Shown: piece after piece, positions 25,822-35,994 of the stretch
How positions within the stretch are numbered: position 1 is the stretch's first letter
Layout of the letters: every line of letters starts with the position of its first letter
Source of the DNA: Morchella semilibera
Lineage: Eukaryota; Ascomycota; Pezizomycetes; Pezizales; Morchellaceae
DNA length: 64,000 nt
Assembly (NCBI GenBank): GCA_009192285.1
Contig: WBVU01000009.1
Span: forward strand, 992,001 to 1,056,000
Direction of reading: 5' to 3'
Made by a program: the position numbers and the translations under genes
The notes under the pieces: generated by a model
What the model saw: the letters and a program-made list of their open reading frames with translations, nothing else
What the model was told of the DNA's origin: nothing
Databases searched by the model: none

Positions 25822-25838
25822 TCACATCCTATCACTCG
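25822..25838 (+). repeat. Bipartite motif TCAY-N4-TATCACTCG
   Basis: TCAC-ATCC-TATCACTCG, sharing 19 continuous bases with the copy at 12353. Confidence 0.75.
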
Positions 25839-27353
25839 CGCCAAGACATACCTACCCTTACCGCGCACAGGCAATCAAAATGTAGCTCTCATGTAATCGC
25901 TTCCTCCTCTTATTCATTCCCATTAAATATTCACGCTCAACTCGCATTTCTCGTCGACGAGGCTTCTCTTGAACCCGTCGTAGTTTACCCCACCTATCGT
26001 CCCTTTTCGACTAGAGGGATCGCCTACACCCCGGTTGTATGTATCTATACGTAGTGTGGCCGCCAGTAGGATATGAAACTTGAAAGACAAGACCACATAA
26101 CAAAGGTAGAAACATGGAGTGGTGGAGGACTGGGGCAGTAGGGAAAGAGACGAGTCTATCCCTCTGCCACCCAAACAGCTCATGATGCAGTGGTAACCTC
26201 TGTAGTTGGGTGGGTGTAGAGGAAGGGGAGTAGAAAAAGACTGAGTCACGAATGGCTGCAAGTTGCATGTAGTAGGATACATGAGCGACGTAATGACGAT
26301 ATTGATTCTCGCTTCCCTAACCTAGAACTCTTGGTCTCAGATCACAAAGTCTTTATGAATAGAGAGGGAGATGGGTAGACTATGGTGTAGAAAAGGAATA
26401 ATAGAGGGAGGTGTTGGGGAAGGGGGGTGGGTTGGGGTTGGTGGTGGGGGTGGTGGGGTGAGTGGTGGGGGTGGAAGGAGTTACGAGAGGTGAAGAATGT
26501 GAAAAAGACAGAGGTTTTCTCGTGCGCTCTCATTTGGGACCTTGGTTTATACTTGGTCTTGTCTATCTTTGTGTATTACCAGAAGAGCCTAATGGCGGAA
26601 GATTACAGTGGTGGTGATGATGAAGGTAAGTCAAAGGCTTCACCGATAGGGGAGCAAAATAATAGACCGTCAAAGGATGGTGGCTGTGGTGACGGGCATT
26701 GGTTATCATGGCTGAGTATTGGGGTTGAGTTATTGGGATGTACATTACAGGAGTTAACAGGACCGTGGTGGTGTTAGTAACTGGTGCTGAGCGTTGATCG
26801 TTTTAGCCAGCGCTTTATAAGGCGCAAACCAACATTTCCTTCTGTAAGTCCTCACAAAAATTGGCGTGACCGCTTGGATACAATCGGATCTCACTCACGC
26901 TGTTTCCGATTTGGCTCCCCCTGCATTGAACAGGTAATCACGCGGTTTTTTGCTACCGATAGGTATGGTGCTCGAACTGCAACAGATCCTCATTTTCTTT
27001 TTTTTAATTGTCCAAATGGAGTAGACACTTGGTGAGGTGGCACGCACACACCGCACAGCGCCTTAAACTACGCCCAACTGATCTTCCACTATGAGGGGGG
27101 GGCATTGAATTGGGCATTGGTGGGGAGGGAAAATAATTACGCTCGCCCCTGGCAATATATATTGCAGGTATGAAAGTAGGGCTATAACCCAGCTATGGAA
27201 TATAATCTCGTTTTAATTTCCTACTAAGAAGCGACCTTAAAATGAAACAGTAACGTAGGTGTGTACGTGTGATTATGAGTGGTATTACTATATGCAGTTT
27301 GTGTCTATAGAGGAGGGGTGAAAGGTTTTGTTGTTGGTGTTAGAATAAGATAC

Positions 27354-27370
27354 CGAGTGATATCTCATGA
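27354..27370 (-). repeat. Bipartite motif TCAY-N4-TATCACTCG
   Basis: CGAGTGATA-TCTC-ATGA on +, about 370 bases beyond the 3' end of NAR1. Confidence 0.7.
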
Positions 27371-27740
27371 GATTAGTAATACTAATCAACTTCCTTATTT
27401 CATCATCCATCATGTACTTTAACGCCCGGTCGGATATTTCCTATGGGCCTAATTTCGATTTGAGGAATATATAGTGTCTTTATTAGACTGACTTTTGACT
27501 GAGCCGATCTGGCGTTAAAGTAGATGATATTTATCGAGACATTTTGTTCGCATTCGTCTCTGGCTAGCTACCAGCAGGATCTAAAAAAAAGCATACGAGA
27601 AGGAAGAAACTTTTAGTATCACAACACCAATGCTAAATGTAACCCTCTACCCAACGGACGCTACTCTACATAACCAACTTACAAAAAGGAAAAAAACAGA
27701 AAAAGGGAACCCCAAAACGCCATTTGTACCCGCACGCATA

Positions 27741-29476
27741 CTACCACCCACCACCTGCCTTCATCGCCAGCTCCGCCGCCCTTGCAACCACATCCACCTC
27801 CTGCGTCTTCCCCAGATCATTCTCAACCTGCCTATACCCAGTAAACAGAAGCTTCTCCCTGCTTATTCCCGTCTTAGTCTCCCAAGCGTTGACAAACGCC
27901 TCCACCCTTTCATCCCTCACACGCACCTCCTCCTTCTCCTCCTCCTCGCCCGCCGAGTAGTACGCTTCATCCACCTTTGCAACCCACTCCTTCTGGGTCT
28001 GCAGCTCTGACGACAGCGGCAGTGCGATCTCATCATTGAACTTAACCTGCCCCCCCCGTTGGTGCACCCACCGGGGCACGCCATGACTTCCACGTATGCG
28101 TATTCCGGCGATGTTGCGGTAGCGGTCTTTACCTTCCGGGAGGCGAGGGCGGCCTGTGCCTTACCGAAGCGGGGGAGGACACGGGCCTTTACGGGCTTGA
28201 GGCGGCGCACAAGGTTCTGGATGTTGCGAAAGCCGTAGCAGCGGGCGAGGCGCGCAATCACCTCTTCGTCACCATTGGTCGTTGTGGAAGGACGGAACAC
28301 AACGTAGTCAACGGTGTCGACATTGCGGCCCTTTTCTACACGGAGCTGGGCGCCGGGGGTCTGTGCGACGAGGCGGGAGACGATATGCGTGAGGTAGCCG
28401 CCGCTGGTGCCTGCGGTCTTGTCGGCGGGGGATATGCGCCCGGAACGGTTGAGGAGGCTAATGATGGCGCCGCCAGTAGGCGGAGACTGCCGCGGTAGTG
28501 GCTTTCGGGGAAGCTGGGAAAAGTCGAGGTTGAGGGACTGGGCGAGCGAGATGAGCTCGCGGGTTGTGATGACGCAATCGACGTCTCGCACAGGGGTTTC
28601 GTCGGTAATAGGTCTCCAGGCAGCAGAGGTCAGCTCGCCACGCGCGCCTTCAAGTTTCTTGTCAAAGCAGGGCATGATACCGATGACATAGACGCTTGAG
28701 GGGCCGGAGGTGGGCTGGAGGAGTGTTTTGACGGCGGTGCCGAGGATTGCCTGTGGGGACTTTAGGGTTGAGAGGTGTGGGATGAGGAAGGGCTGGGTTG
28801 ATTCCAGATAGCACACGAACCCAGGACAGGCAGACGTGAGTATAGGCTTCTTTTTCGATATACCCTCGCCGGAGGGCTGTGATAACGATGTGAGGAACTC
28901 TTCGGCTGCGTAGTGGAGCGCAATCTCTTCAGCGATGTTGGTGTCGAGTACTAGATCGAAGCCCCGAACCTCGGAATGACCATTCTCGCCCTCTAGCTTG
29001 GCTGTGCGGATTCCGGAGCTTCCGCAGAGGAGCTGCTCAATCATCCATCCGGCCTCCTTTTCTGTAACGCCATAGGTAACTGCTAGACTGGCTCGTGTCT
29101 GCGGGCTAACTAATGCAATGAATTTCTTGTCTTTGGACGAGGGTGAAGCAAGGTTCGCAAGGACTTCATTGTGTGATTGGAGAGACACAAGGACAGCCTC
29201 AGCAGAGGTGACACATCCAGAACAGGCGAGGCAGTCGGTCAATGAAATCTGAGCGGGGGTGAGAGTGGGGGGCACTTTGTCTTCTAATACAACCTCGTAA
29301 GGATTCTAAACTTTGAATGTTAGTTCTGCGGGAGGACAAGTTGTTGGTAGTAGATAGATCAAGGGAGTAAATACATCTTTCGGGGGCGCTGCAGGGAGGG
29401 TTTCAACGGGCTTGATACAAGCGACTCCAGGAGAGATGAAGTCGTTTAGATCATCGGCGCTCAGAATGGCACTCAT
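27741..29476 (-). CDS. NAR1: Cytosolic Fe-S cluster assembly factor NAR1
   Basis: Two exons, 29476-29375 and 29305-27741, give about 555 residues. NAR1 is the iron-only-hydrogenase-like protein of the cytosolic iron-sulfur assembly (CIA) machinery, passing [4Fe-4S] clusters to cytosolic and nuclear apoproteins with Cia1. Seen: N-terminal [23 protein letters not shown] with the first Cys, then [13 protein letters not shown] for the N-terminal cluster, [23 protein letters not shown], and [12 protein letters not shown] for the C-terminal cluster. Oddity: frame is lost by one base in a run of eight G (28057-28050) inside CTNGGG(Q). A ninth G restores the family motif GGGQVKF and a long conserved C-terminus ending at 27741. 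I therefore treat the gene as intact with a likely homopolymer error. Confidence 0.93.
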
Positions 29477-30039
29477 GACTCGTCGTTCGTTTCTCTCTCT
29501 CTTTCTTTCTTTCTTTCTTCTATCACAGGGAATATTAAATATATGTGGGGCACTGTGCAGATATATGAAGATAATGGAAGTAAATGAGTTTTTCTTTTTG
29601 AGCATTGAGTGTTGAGATGGCGATTAGCAAATCCGCGGGAGAGCTGTGGCGAGAGAAAAATAATCGTTTTATCTAATCGATAAGAGGTGGGGGGGGGATG
29701 GACCCTCTATCTGGCTTAACCCTTTACGGCTCCGGGATGAATGTAGCGCCCAGAAAGTACAGGTGGTAGTTTCTGGCGTGATAGTTTGTAGCATTATCTC
29801 CATTCCATGCGTTGTTGATATCATGATTACTGGAAAGAGTTAGGTTCCTCTAGTTACAATTTTGCCTGACGCCAGCCGGTACCTGGGTGGGGCTAGCGCG
29901 CCCCTGAGTAGATAACCATGCACCCGTTGCTCGATGCCACATTTATGCAGTCCACGAGAACCTTTATGCATCTTTGTCTAAGACTTTTCCACCGAATAGT
30001 ATGTCAAACTTGTCCGTCATCTGAAAACTGCTATCGTAT
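29477..30039. other. NAR1 promoter region and gap
   Basis: No gene seen. An inverted pair of GATA-type sites, TTATCTAATCGATAA, lies at 29669-29683, about 195 bases upstream of the NAR1 ATG. A CTTTCTTTCTTT run lies near 29500-29520. Confidence 0.5.
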
Positions 30040-30620
30040 CTAGTTAATAAACCCGTACACCTTACCTGCACTATTCCTATCTCTTATATCCTTCATCGAC
30101 AGCAAACACTGCTTCTTAGCCTCTCCAAGTGAGCCTCTTGTTTCCTCTATAAAGACAAACCTATCTTCCGTCACCGAAATGAGATCCATCACAAGAAATT
30201 CCTCTCTCGTAGTCCATAGAAATAATCCCCTCTCCCTCTGTAAATTTAGACTCTTGCGTCCCGTCTTGCGTCTGAAATCGAATACTATGGGAACGATCAT
30301 GTCATAAACCAGGCCATTGATGTTGGCCTCTTTGAATACTCCGTAGGATAACCTTCAGCCAGGTCAGGGTATTCGACTATACGGTCATGAACCTTCGCCT
30401 TAGTTTCATTGACGGCATCCTCCTCTACAACCTTAGACTGGCCATCCAACATTGTCTTAACCAGGATGGCATCAGCTTCAAGCCTGTTTAGTCTGAAGCT
30501 TAGCCTCTTCTTTGCTTCTGGGCCCATCTTCGAATACGCGGTCGTCTACTTGGGCCTTCGCTTCTTCTGGTCGGTGTTGTCGCCAATACCGTTTGTACCC
30601 CACGTCGGAGGACGATAACA
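30040..30620 (-). pseudogene. Eroded copy A of an unrecognised fungal family
   Basis: Two adjacent reading blocks on - encode about 76 and 86 residues. The first has KRLSFRLNRLEADAILVK and KAKVHDRIVEYPDLAEGYPTE; the second has VPIVFDFRRKTGRKSLNLQRE, EEFLVMDLISVTEDRFVFIEETRGS, and KKQCLLSMKDIRDRNSAGKVYGFI in overlapping order. The second block aligns with the + copy at 30735-31135. The pattern D-L-I-S-V-T...F-V-x(2)-E-x-(K/R) is reminiscent of a PD-(D/E)XK-like core, which is a guess. I recall similar sequences in truffle-type genomes but cannot name the family. It looks truncated at the 3' side and split. Confidence 0.55.
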
Positions 30621-30734
30621 CGAACCAAAGAAGCGAAAGTAGAAGTGGACTACTTCGTATCTCAAAAAAACATGAGCAAAGCGTACGCAGAGAGGAGGCT
30701 AAGGTTTAGAATGCGAACACTAGGGGATAGGGCG

Positions 30735-31135
30735 ATAACGGTTGAGTGAATGTTATCAGAAGCAGGGTATATGGTTGAAAAAGACGAGTTGTCTTATGCC
30801 ATCTTGAAAACGAAGGAGAAGGTGTACTGCCAGATAGTGCAATGCCTTGCTGTCAAAGGCTATCCAACTGAATCGGATCAATACCTTAATGAAGCGAGCA
30901 TCAATGACTTGGCTTTTGCCAGCATTCTTCCGATTATCTACTCAAGATGGGACGTGACAGCATACAGTTATTAAGGGAGAAAGAGGCCGTTTCCGTGGGC
31001 TCGGAGACGGGCGGCATGGAGGAATTTATTGTGACGGACTTGATTTCTGTGACGAAGGAGACGTTTGTCCTCGTAGTAGAGACAAAGAGGGAGAAGCAGT
31101 GTTTGCTGGCAATTAAAGTGCATGGTTTTGGTTAA
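30735..31135 (+). pseudogene. Eroded copy B of the same family, opposite strand
   Basis: Two blocks on + encode ELSYAILKTKEKVYCQIVQC, KGYPTESDQYLNEASINDLA, then EEFIVTDLISVTKETFVLVV and ETKREKQCLLAIKVHGFG. The order and wording match copy A (ETKAKV..RIVE...GYPTE and EEFLVMDLISVT...KKQCLL). Copies A and B face away from each other with their 5' ends about 120 bases apart. The frame changes between the two blocks, so it is judged a relic. Confidence 0.55.
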
Positions 31136-31895
31136 CGTACCGAATGGGGAAGTCGGATATTTCCGAATCTTCATAAGAAAATATATATAAGTATATGGTA
31201 TAGTATTATTCTATAAGTACTTGAGGCTGGCATATTCCACTATGTTCGACTTCGAAAATGATGTATGAGGGTCAAATCTTGCCGTTATGTTAAAAGGTTG
31301 TTATAGAAATTAGATAATCACATTATATAGAGATCAAGATCAACTTGCTTTAATCTAGTTTATCACTTTCTATATAGCACTTGAGCTCACACCTATGCGT
31401 ACACGGTATGGGGAAGTGCAGAGTAGAGTAGAGTACTAGTACTTTCCTGACGTTTGGAAAATGGACCACTATTGCATACCATACTAAATTTTGGACTTGG
31501 CGCGTATTTGTATGGCATGTAGCAGTATTTGTATGGCATGTAATAGCGGTATTTGTATGGCATGTAATAGCGGTGTCATTTTTCCAAACGTCGGGAAGGT
31601 ACGAGCAGAGTACCTACTGAAATGAAGGACAGACAGCTACTCAATGCATGGATTCAAAGCTCGTTGCACCCTGATCTACGAATTCATTCTAAGCTAAATA
31701 GGTATGGCGGGGTAACGCATGCCTCATACGGTTCGCCAGTCCAACGCATCCCTTCAGAGTTCCTGGTGTATATAATCTTAGTAAACCCACCGGTCTCCTG
31801 GATCAGACCAATTCCACAACTCCCTTGGCCGGCCAAAAGAATCCCGTAACAAACCCATCAATCTACCAACCTTCCCATATATACATATCAACACA
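31136..31895. other. Gap with foldback element before the GLTP gene
   Basis: AT-rich; holds the inverted-repeat element at 31439-31602. No gene seen. Confidence 0.5.
31439..31602. mobile_element. MITE-like foldback with internal tandem repeat
   Basis: Terminal inverted repeats lie at 31439-31463 (GTACTTTCCTGACGTTTGG...) and 31577-31602 (...CCAAACGTCGGGAAGGTAC), matching over about 25 bases with two mismatches and one extra T. Between them are three tandem units of GTATTTGTATGGCATGTA plus a short tail, at 31504-31524, 31525-31548 and 31549-31572. Total length is about 164 bases with no coding capacity, as in non-autonomous DNA transposons. Family unknown. Confidence 0.7.
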
Positions 31896-32662
31896 ATGGC
31901 AACTTACTTCGACGACGGAAAGCCATCATTCAAGGACGTCCCAGTTAATGATGGTCAAATCTCCACGACTGAGTTCCTGTTAGCTTGCGAGTCTGTAGTA
32001 AAGCTCTTTGGTATGTCGACAAGGCCGTCTGGCTCTTTGCCCTTTATTTTCGGTAGCTTACTCGGTGTAATCTTTCTAGATCTGTTCGAAACTACAGCCT
32101 TCTCTGTTGTCCAGAGTGACATGACCGGAAACATCAAAGTACGTGATGAGTTCTTTCCATACGATAGCATGTGTTGACAACTGTCAATTAGAAAATCCGC
32201 GACCGTCAACTCGCAAAACCAACACAGTCAAATACCCTACAGGACCTCGTCAAGAATGAGCAAGCCGATAAGCAGAAGACGGCTACTGAGGGTCTCCTCT
32301 GGCTCACCCGGTGAGCTCATCTATGTTCAATCCTCAACTTATTTTTTTGTTGGGAATGTGCTAATAAACGTTCTCGAGGTAGTGGTCTCTCGTTCACCGC
32401 AACTGGGCTCCGTAAGAGTGTCTCAAACCCAGCGGAAGAGCTGTCCACTTCGTTTACCAATGCATATGGTGCAACTCTCAAACAGCACCACAACTTTGTG
32501 GTCAGGCCTCTCTTTAGTATTGCCATGAAGGCTTGCCCTGCACGTAGTTCATTCTACGCGAAGCTAGGAGATAACTGTGATGCTCAGCTCGAGGAATGGC
32601 TTACAAGTCTTGAGTTGTGTGTTAACATTCTCTCCAAGTGGATCGAGGGTGTGAAGATTTAG
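31896..32662 (+). CDS. Glycolipid transfer protein, HET-C2-like
   Basis: Four exons, 31896-32010, 32080-32138, 32192-32310 and 32383-32662, give 190 residues. The GLTP fold moves glycosphingolipids between membranes in the cytosol. Seen: VKLFDLFETTAFSVVQSDM followed by TGNIKKIRDR, which carries the Asp, Asn and Lys that bind the sugar headgroup; LLWLTRGL with the stacking Trp; and LKQHHNFVVRPLF with the key His. These match the human GLTP D48, N52, K55, W96 and H140 pattern. In Podospora anserina the homologue het-c acts in heterokaryon incompatibility; whether this copy does is unknown. At exon 4 the nearer AG (32377-32378) would give a stop, so the AG at 32381-32382 is used. Confidence 0.93.
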
Positions 32663-33054
32663 GTTTGGTTAGTTGAAATTCAGCGAATTTTCATATAAGC
32701 TATTTTTACATAAATGTTCTACAATTTAACAAAGAGTCGAGCTCCGTGGTTGCGATATATCGCATCACTCAAAGCCTTTGGTCTAGGGGCGCCCTAAAGC
32801 TTTGCCTAAAGTGAAATGATTATAGCGATTACAATGAGCGAAAAATTGTAGCAGAGCCAGATTTGGTAATATATCTCCTTATCTGCCAATTGCGTACAAA
32901 GAACAAAAAAAAAAAAACTATGCTAGACCGAACTCTTGACCAGAAACAGAAAGAAGGTGCGAACAGAACCTAAGACTAATAGGACCTTCCAAAGAGTGTG
33001 TAATGCTATTCGAATAGTCAATATACGCCAGAGAGAAACTTAGATGGATATAGT
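32663..33054. other. Convergent 3' gap between GLTP and ProRS
   Basis: AT-rich, with an A12 run near 32907. No gene seen. Confidence 0.6.
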
Positions 33055-35541
33055 TCAATATACCTTTGCATTCTCACCACACTGGGTACATTTTGTGGTT
33101 CCCGGAACAATGGCATGCTCGCCTGTTGGCTGCTGAAACGGAATACACAAAGACTTGGCACCCATAGATGGTGCTTTTGCATCCTCTGGCTCACCGTCTT
33201 CGTTGGTACCCTTGCTGCGTTCTTTGATTTCATCCTCACACTCCTCACGGTCACCTTAGGTCCGGTGGGAACGATTGTAAGCATTGGGCCTCATTTAATA
33301 CGCATAAAGACGAGTTAGACTTACAGTGGGGAATAAGAATGACATTTTTGGCATTCAACGCCGGAGTGAATTCCTCCCACTTAGTAATGATCTTGGTGTG
33401 CTCATCAAATGATTTCTTCGCCCTATTATACAGATCTGATTGAATCGTGTCGAGGAGAGATTGAACTTTAGAGGCGAGCCCATCAAGAGGGATGGGGGCC
33501 TTCTCGCCGTTGTCACGACGGACAGAGAGGACCTGTTTCTTTACGATATCCTTGGGGCCATACTCAATTCTCAATGGAACACCCTTAAGCTCCCAGTCAT
33601 TGAATTTGTATCCGGGAGAGTAGGTCTCACGGGTATCAGCCTTAACGCGGATACAGGCCTTTTGCAGAATGCCTGCGATCTCAGCGACGCCCTCTAAGAG
33701 GGTCTTTCTCTCTTCATCAGTAGTCCTTGCGGTGAGACCACAGGGAACAATGACGACCTGGTGAGCAGCCACCTTAGGGGGAAGGACAAGACCCTTATTA
33801 TCGCCGTGAATCATAACGCAGACACCAATGACACGGGTCGATAGACCCCAAGAATTTTGCCACACATTTACCTTCTTCTTTTCCTCTGGGTCTCCCTCCT
33901 TCCAGTCTGGGTTCTCGACAATGATGTTGAACATCTTCGAGAAGTTCTGACCCAAGCAATGAGATGTGGCTCCCTGGATACCACGACCGGTTGTTGGGAT
34001 ATAGCCCTCCACAGTGGTGGTGAAGAGGCCACCAGCAAACTTCTCCTTTTCTGTCTTCTTACCCTTGATAGTCGGGACAGCGAGAAGCTCAGAGTAAACT
34101 CCAGAGTACCAGTCCAGGATCTGCATCACCTCCTCCTCGGCCATCTTGCGAGTCATGTGTGCGGTGTGACCCTCTTGCCAGAGGAACTCGCGGGTACGGA
34201 GGAAAGGTTGTGGGTGTTTGAATTCCCAGCGGACAACCGAGTTCCACTGGTTCAATCTAAGTGGGAGATCACGATGACTACGGATCCATTTAGCGTAGTA
34301 GGGGTACATAACGGTCTCTGAGGTAGGGCGGATAGCAATGTGCTCCTCGAGATCGGTGCTACCACTGTATAGAAATAAGATCAACATTCCATAATGGGGA
34401 ATCCATTAAATTGTGCATCAATACATACGCCTTTGTGACCCAAGCTACCTCAGGAGCGAATCCTTCGATATGATCCTTCTCGCGTTCGAGGACCTTCGCG
34501 GAAACGAACATAGGGAAATAGCAATTCTCGACTCCAATGGTCTTAATATTATCATCAAACCAGCGCTGGACCTTCTCCCAAATCCCATAAGACCACGGCT
34601 ACCCGAGAGCTCAGTTAGCCCAATTCACCTCGGACAGTTAAAAGTCAAACCTTCAGGATGTAACATCCAGAGATGTCATAGTAGTCAAGCATATCACCCT
34701 TAGTAAGAACCTGCTGGTACCAGTTGGAAAAGTCCGCCTCTTTCCTTGTAGTAATACCAATGAGCTCAGCGCCATGGATGTCGGAATCCTTCTTTGTTGA
34801 AGCTTTCACCGGGGGAGCCTTAGCGACCTCCTTTGGAACAGACCCTATTCCGAACTCTAAAACAGTGACCTTAACTCTGGTCTCCTCCAAATAGGCCTTG
34901 ATATCCGCTCCTGAAATAAACACGGTTACATCTGACTTTGAGGGGTGAACTGCGATCTTAGCAGTAGACTCGACAAGACGGCTATCAAGCACAACCTGGA
35001 CGGCAGTAGCATTTTCTTTGGTGATAGAAAGTGGGGAAACTACACACAAAGCTATCAATGCCTATTCATATGTATGTGGGGGAATGATTAGATGCTTACC
35101 ATTAGCCGGCTCTACTCCCAACGCACTCTGGACCGCGTCTGCGGCAGCCAGGCGAGGCTCTTTGGCATCAACTGCCTTCGCGATGAGACTGGATGGAGTG
35201 TTTGTATCCTCAAGGGCAACAAGGACAATAAGGACGGCAGTCTGCGACTTGGGGGTTTCTAAAAGTCTCCATTATAAGAAATTTATTCACCATATCCGCA
35301 CGCGCATTAAAAAAATTACAGCTTCCTCCGCACTAGCACACTGTTCTCTTACAGGAGCGCAGGCTTATTCTAGAAAATGAAGTAGTTTCGGGGGTGGAAT
35401 ATTCGTACTTGGCTTGAAAACCAGAGTTTTGGTCAAGGAGTATGACTCAGGAAGTCCTGAGGCCGATTCAAGCTGGGACTTCCACTCGGCCATATTCGAG
35501 CAAGGCCCGTGGGAAACAGCTTGTGCGTCAGCGATAGACAT
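33055..35541 (-). CDS. Cytosolic prolyl-tRNA synthetase with N-terminal YbaK-like editing domain
   Basis: Six exons, 35541-35409, 35258-35100, 35039-34651, 34598-34429, 34364-33325 and 33254-33055, give 696 residues. It charges tRNA-Pro with proline using ATP (class II, eukaryote/archaeal type). The first about 170 residues look like the YbaK/ProX deacylase domain that fungal cytosolic ProRS carries ([20 protein letters not shown]). The catalytic core has class II motifs: [77 protein letters not shown] and [10 protein letters not shown]. The anticodon-binding domain follows ([15 protein letters not shown]), then a C-terminal zinc-type region ([11 protein letters not shown]). The end is uncertain: the frame stops at 33055 after NAKVY, a few residues short of the usual aromatic C-terminus, so a further small exon may exist. 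Confidence 0.94.
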
Positions 35542-35994
35542 GGCGGATAACTTTTCTGCTGCTTCAGGGGCTATAAACTGTTTGGGGTGTTAAAGTTAAA
35601 TATCGCACGTAGTGGTTTCTTAAATACCAGGCAGCGAATGGTTTCTGGTGTTTTGGCGGGGTTGGGAGGGGTTGTTTAATTTCAGGGTCACCCAGTGGGG
35701 CAGTTACGCTAGAGTAGGTACAGTCACGTGTAGCAGATCACTTCTTGGTGATAGGTAGGATTGGCAGTTTCGCGTTATGTAACCCGGTTGTTACATTAAG
35801 ATTTACGGACGTAAATATGAGAACGTGTCGGTGCAAGGGTTATGTAGCCCAGAACGCTGCAGGTCGTACACTGCAGTCAATGCTGACCCCAGAAAAGGTA
35901 AATTTTAGTGGTAGAAAAGAAAAATAAATAATATTATTCGCTATGCACACTTCCCTTAACTGAAAACAAATCAATTGGAAAAAGCTCATCCCTC
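35542..35994. other. ProRS promoter / ALG1 3' region
   Basis: No gene seen. A CACGTG palindrome (bHLH-type site) lies at 35725-35730, about 185 bases upstream of the ProRS ATG. Confidence 0.5.
35725..35730. promoter_or_regulatory. CACGTG E-box
   Basis: Perfect CACGTG in the ProRS upstream region. Fungal bHLH factors of the Cbf1/Pho4 type bind this word. A single six-base match carries little weight alone. Confidence 0.25.

Larger units (their letters stand above)
20595..27740. other. Long gene-poor region with dispersed short repeats
   Basis: About 7 kb with no gene I can support. It contains most TACATGTA palindromes (21532, 21552, 21617, 22015, 22453, 22825, 22888, 23628, 24553, 25001 and 25613), four TATCACTCG motifs, a GC-rich imperfect repeat block (23930-24190), a tandem repeat (24281-24350), and a GATT microsatellite near 23887-23907. 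Composition is AT-rich outside the GC block. Confidence 0.6.

Noticed and set aside
26784-27035. 83-codon open frame in the gene-poor region
   Set aside because: No recognisable domain, start context or partner exon.
35443-35449. TGACTCA (Gcn4/CPC1-type site) near the ProRS gene
   Set aside because: It is inside coding exon 1 and explained by the protein sequence there.
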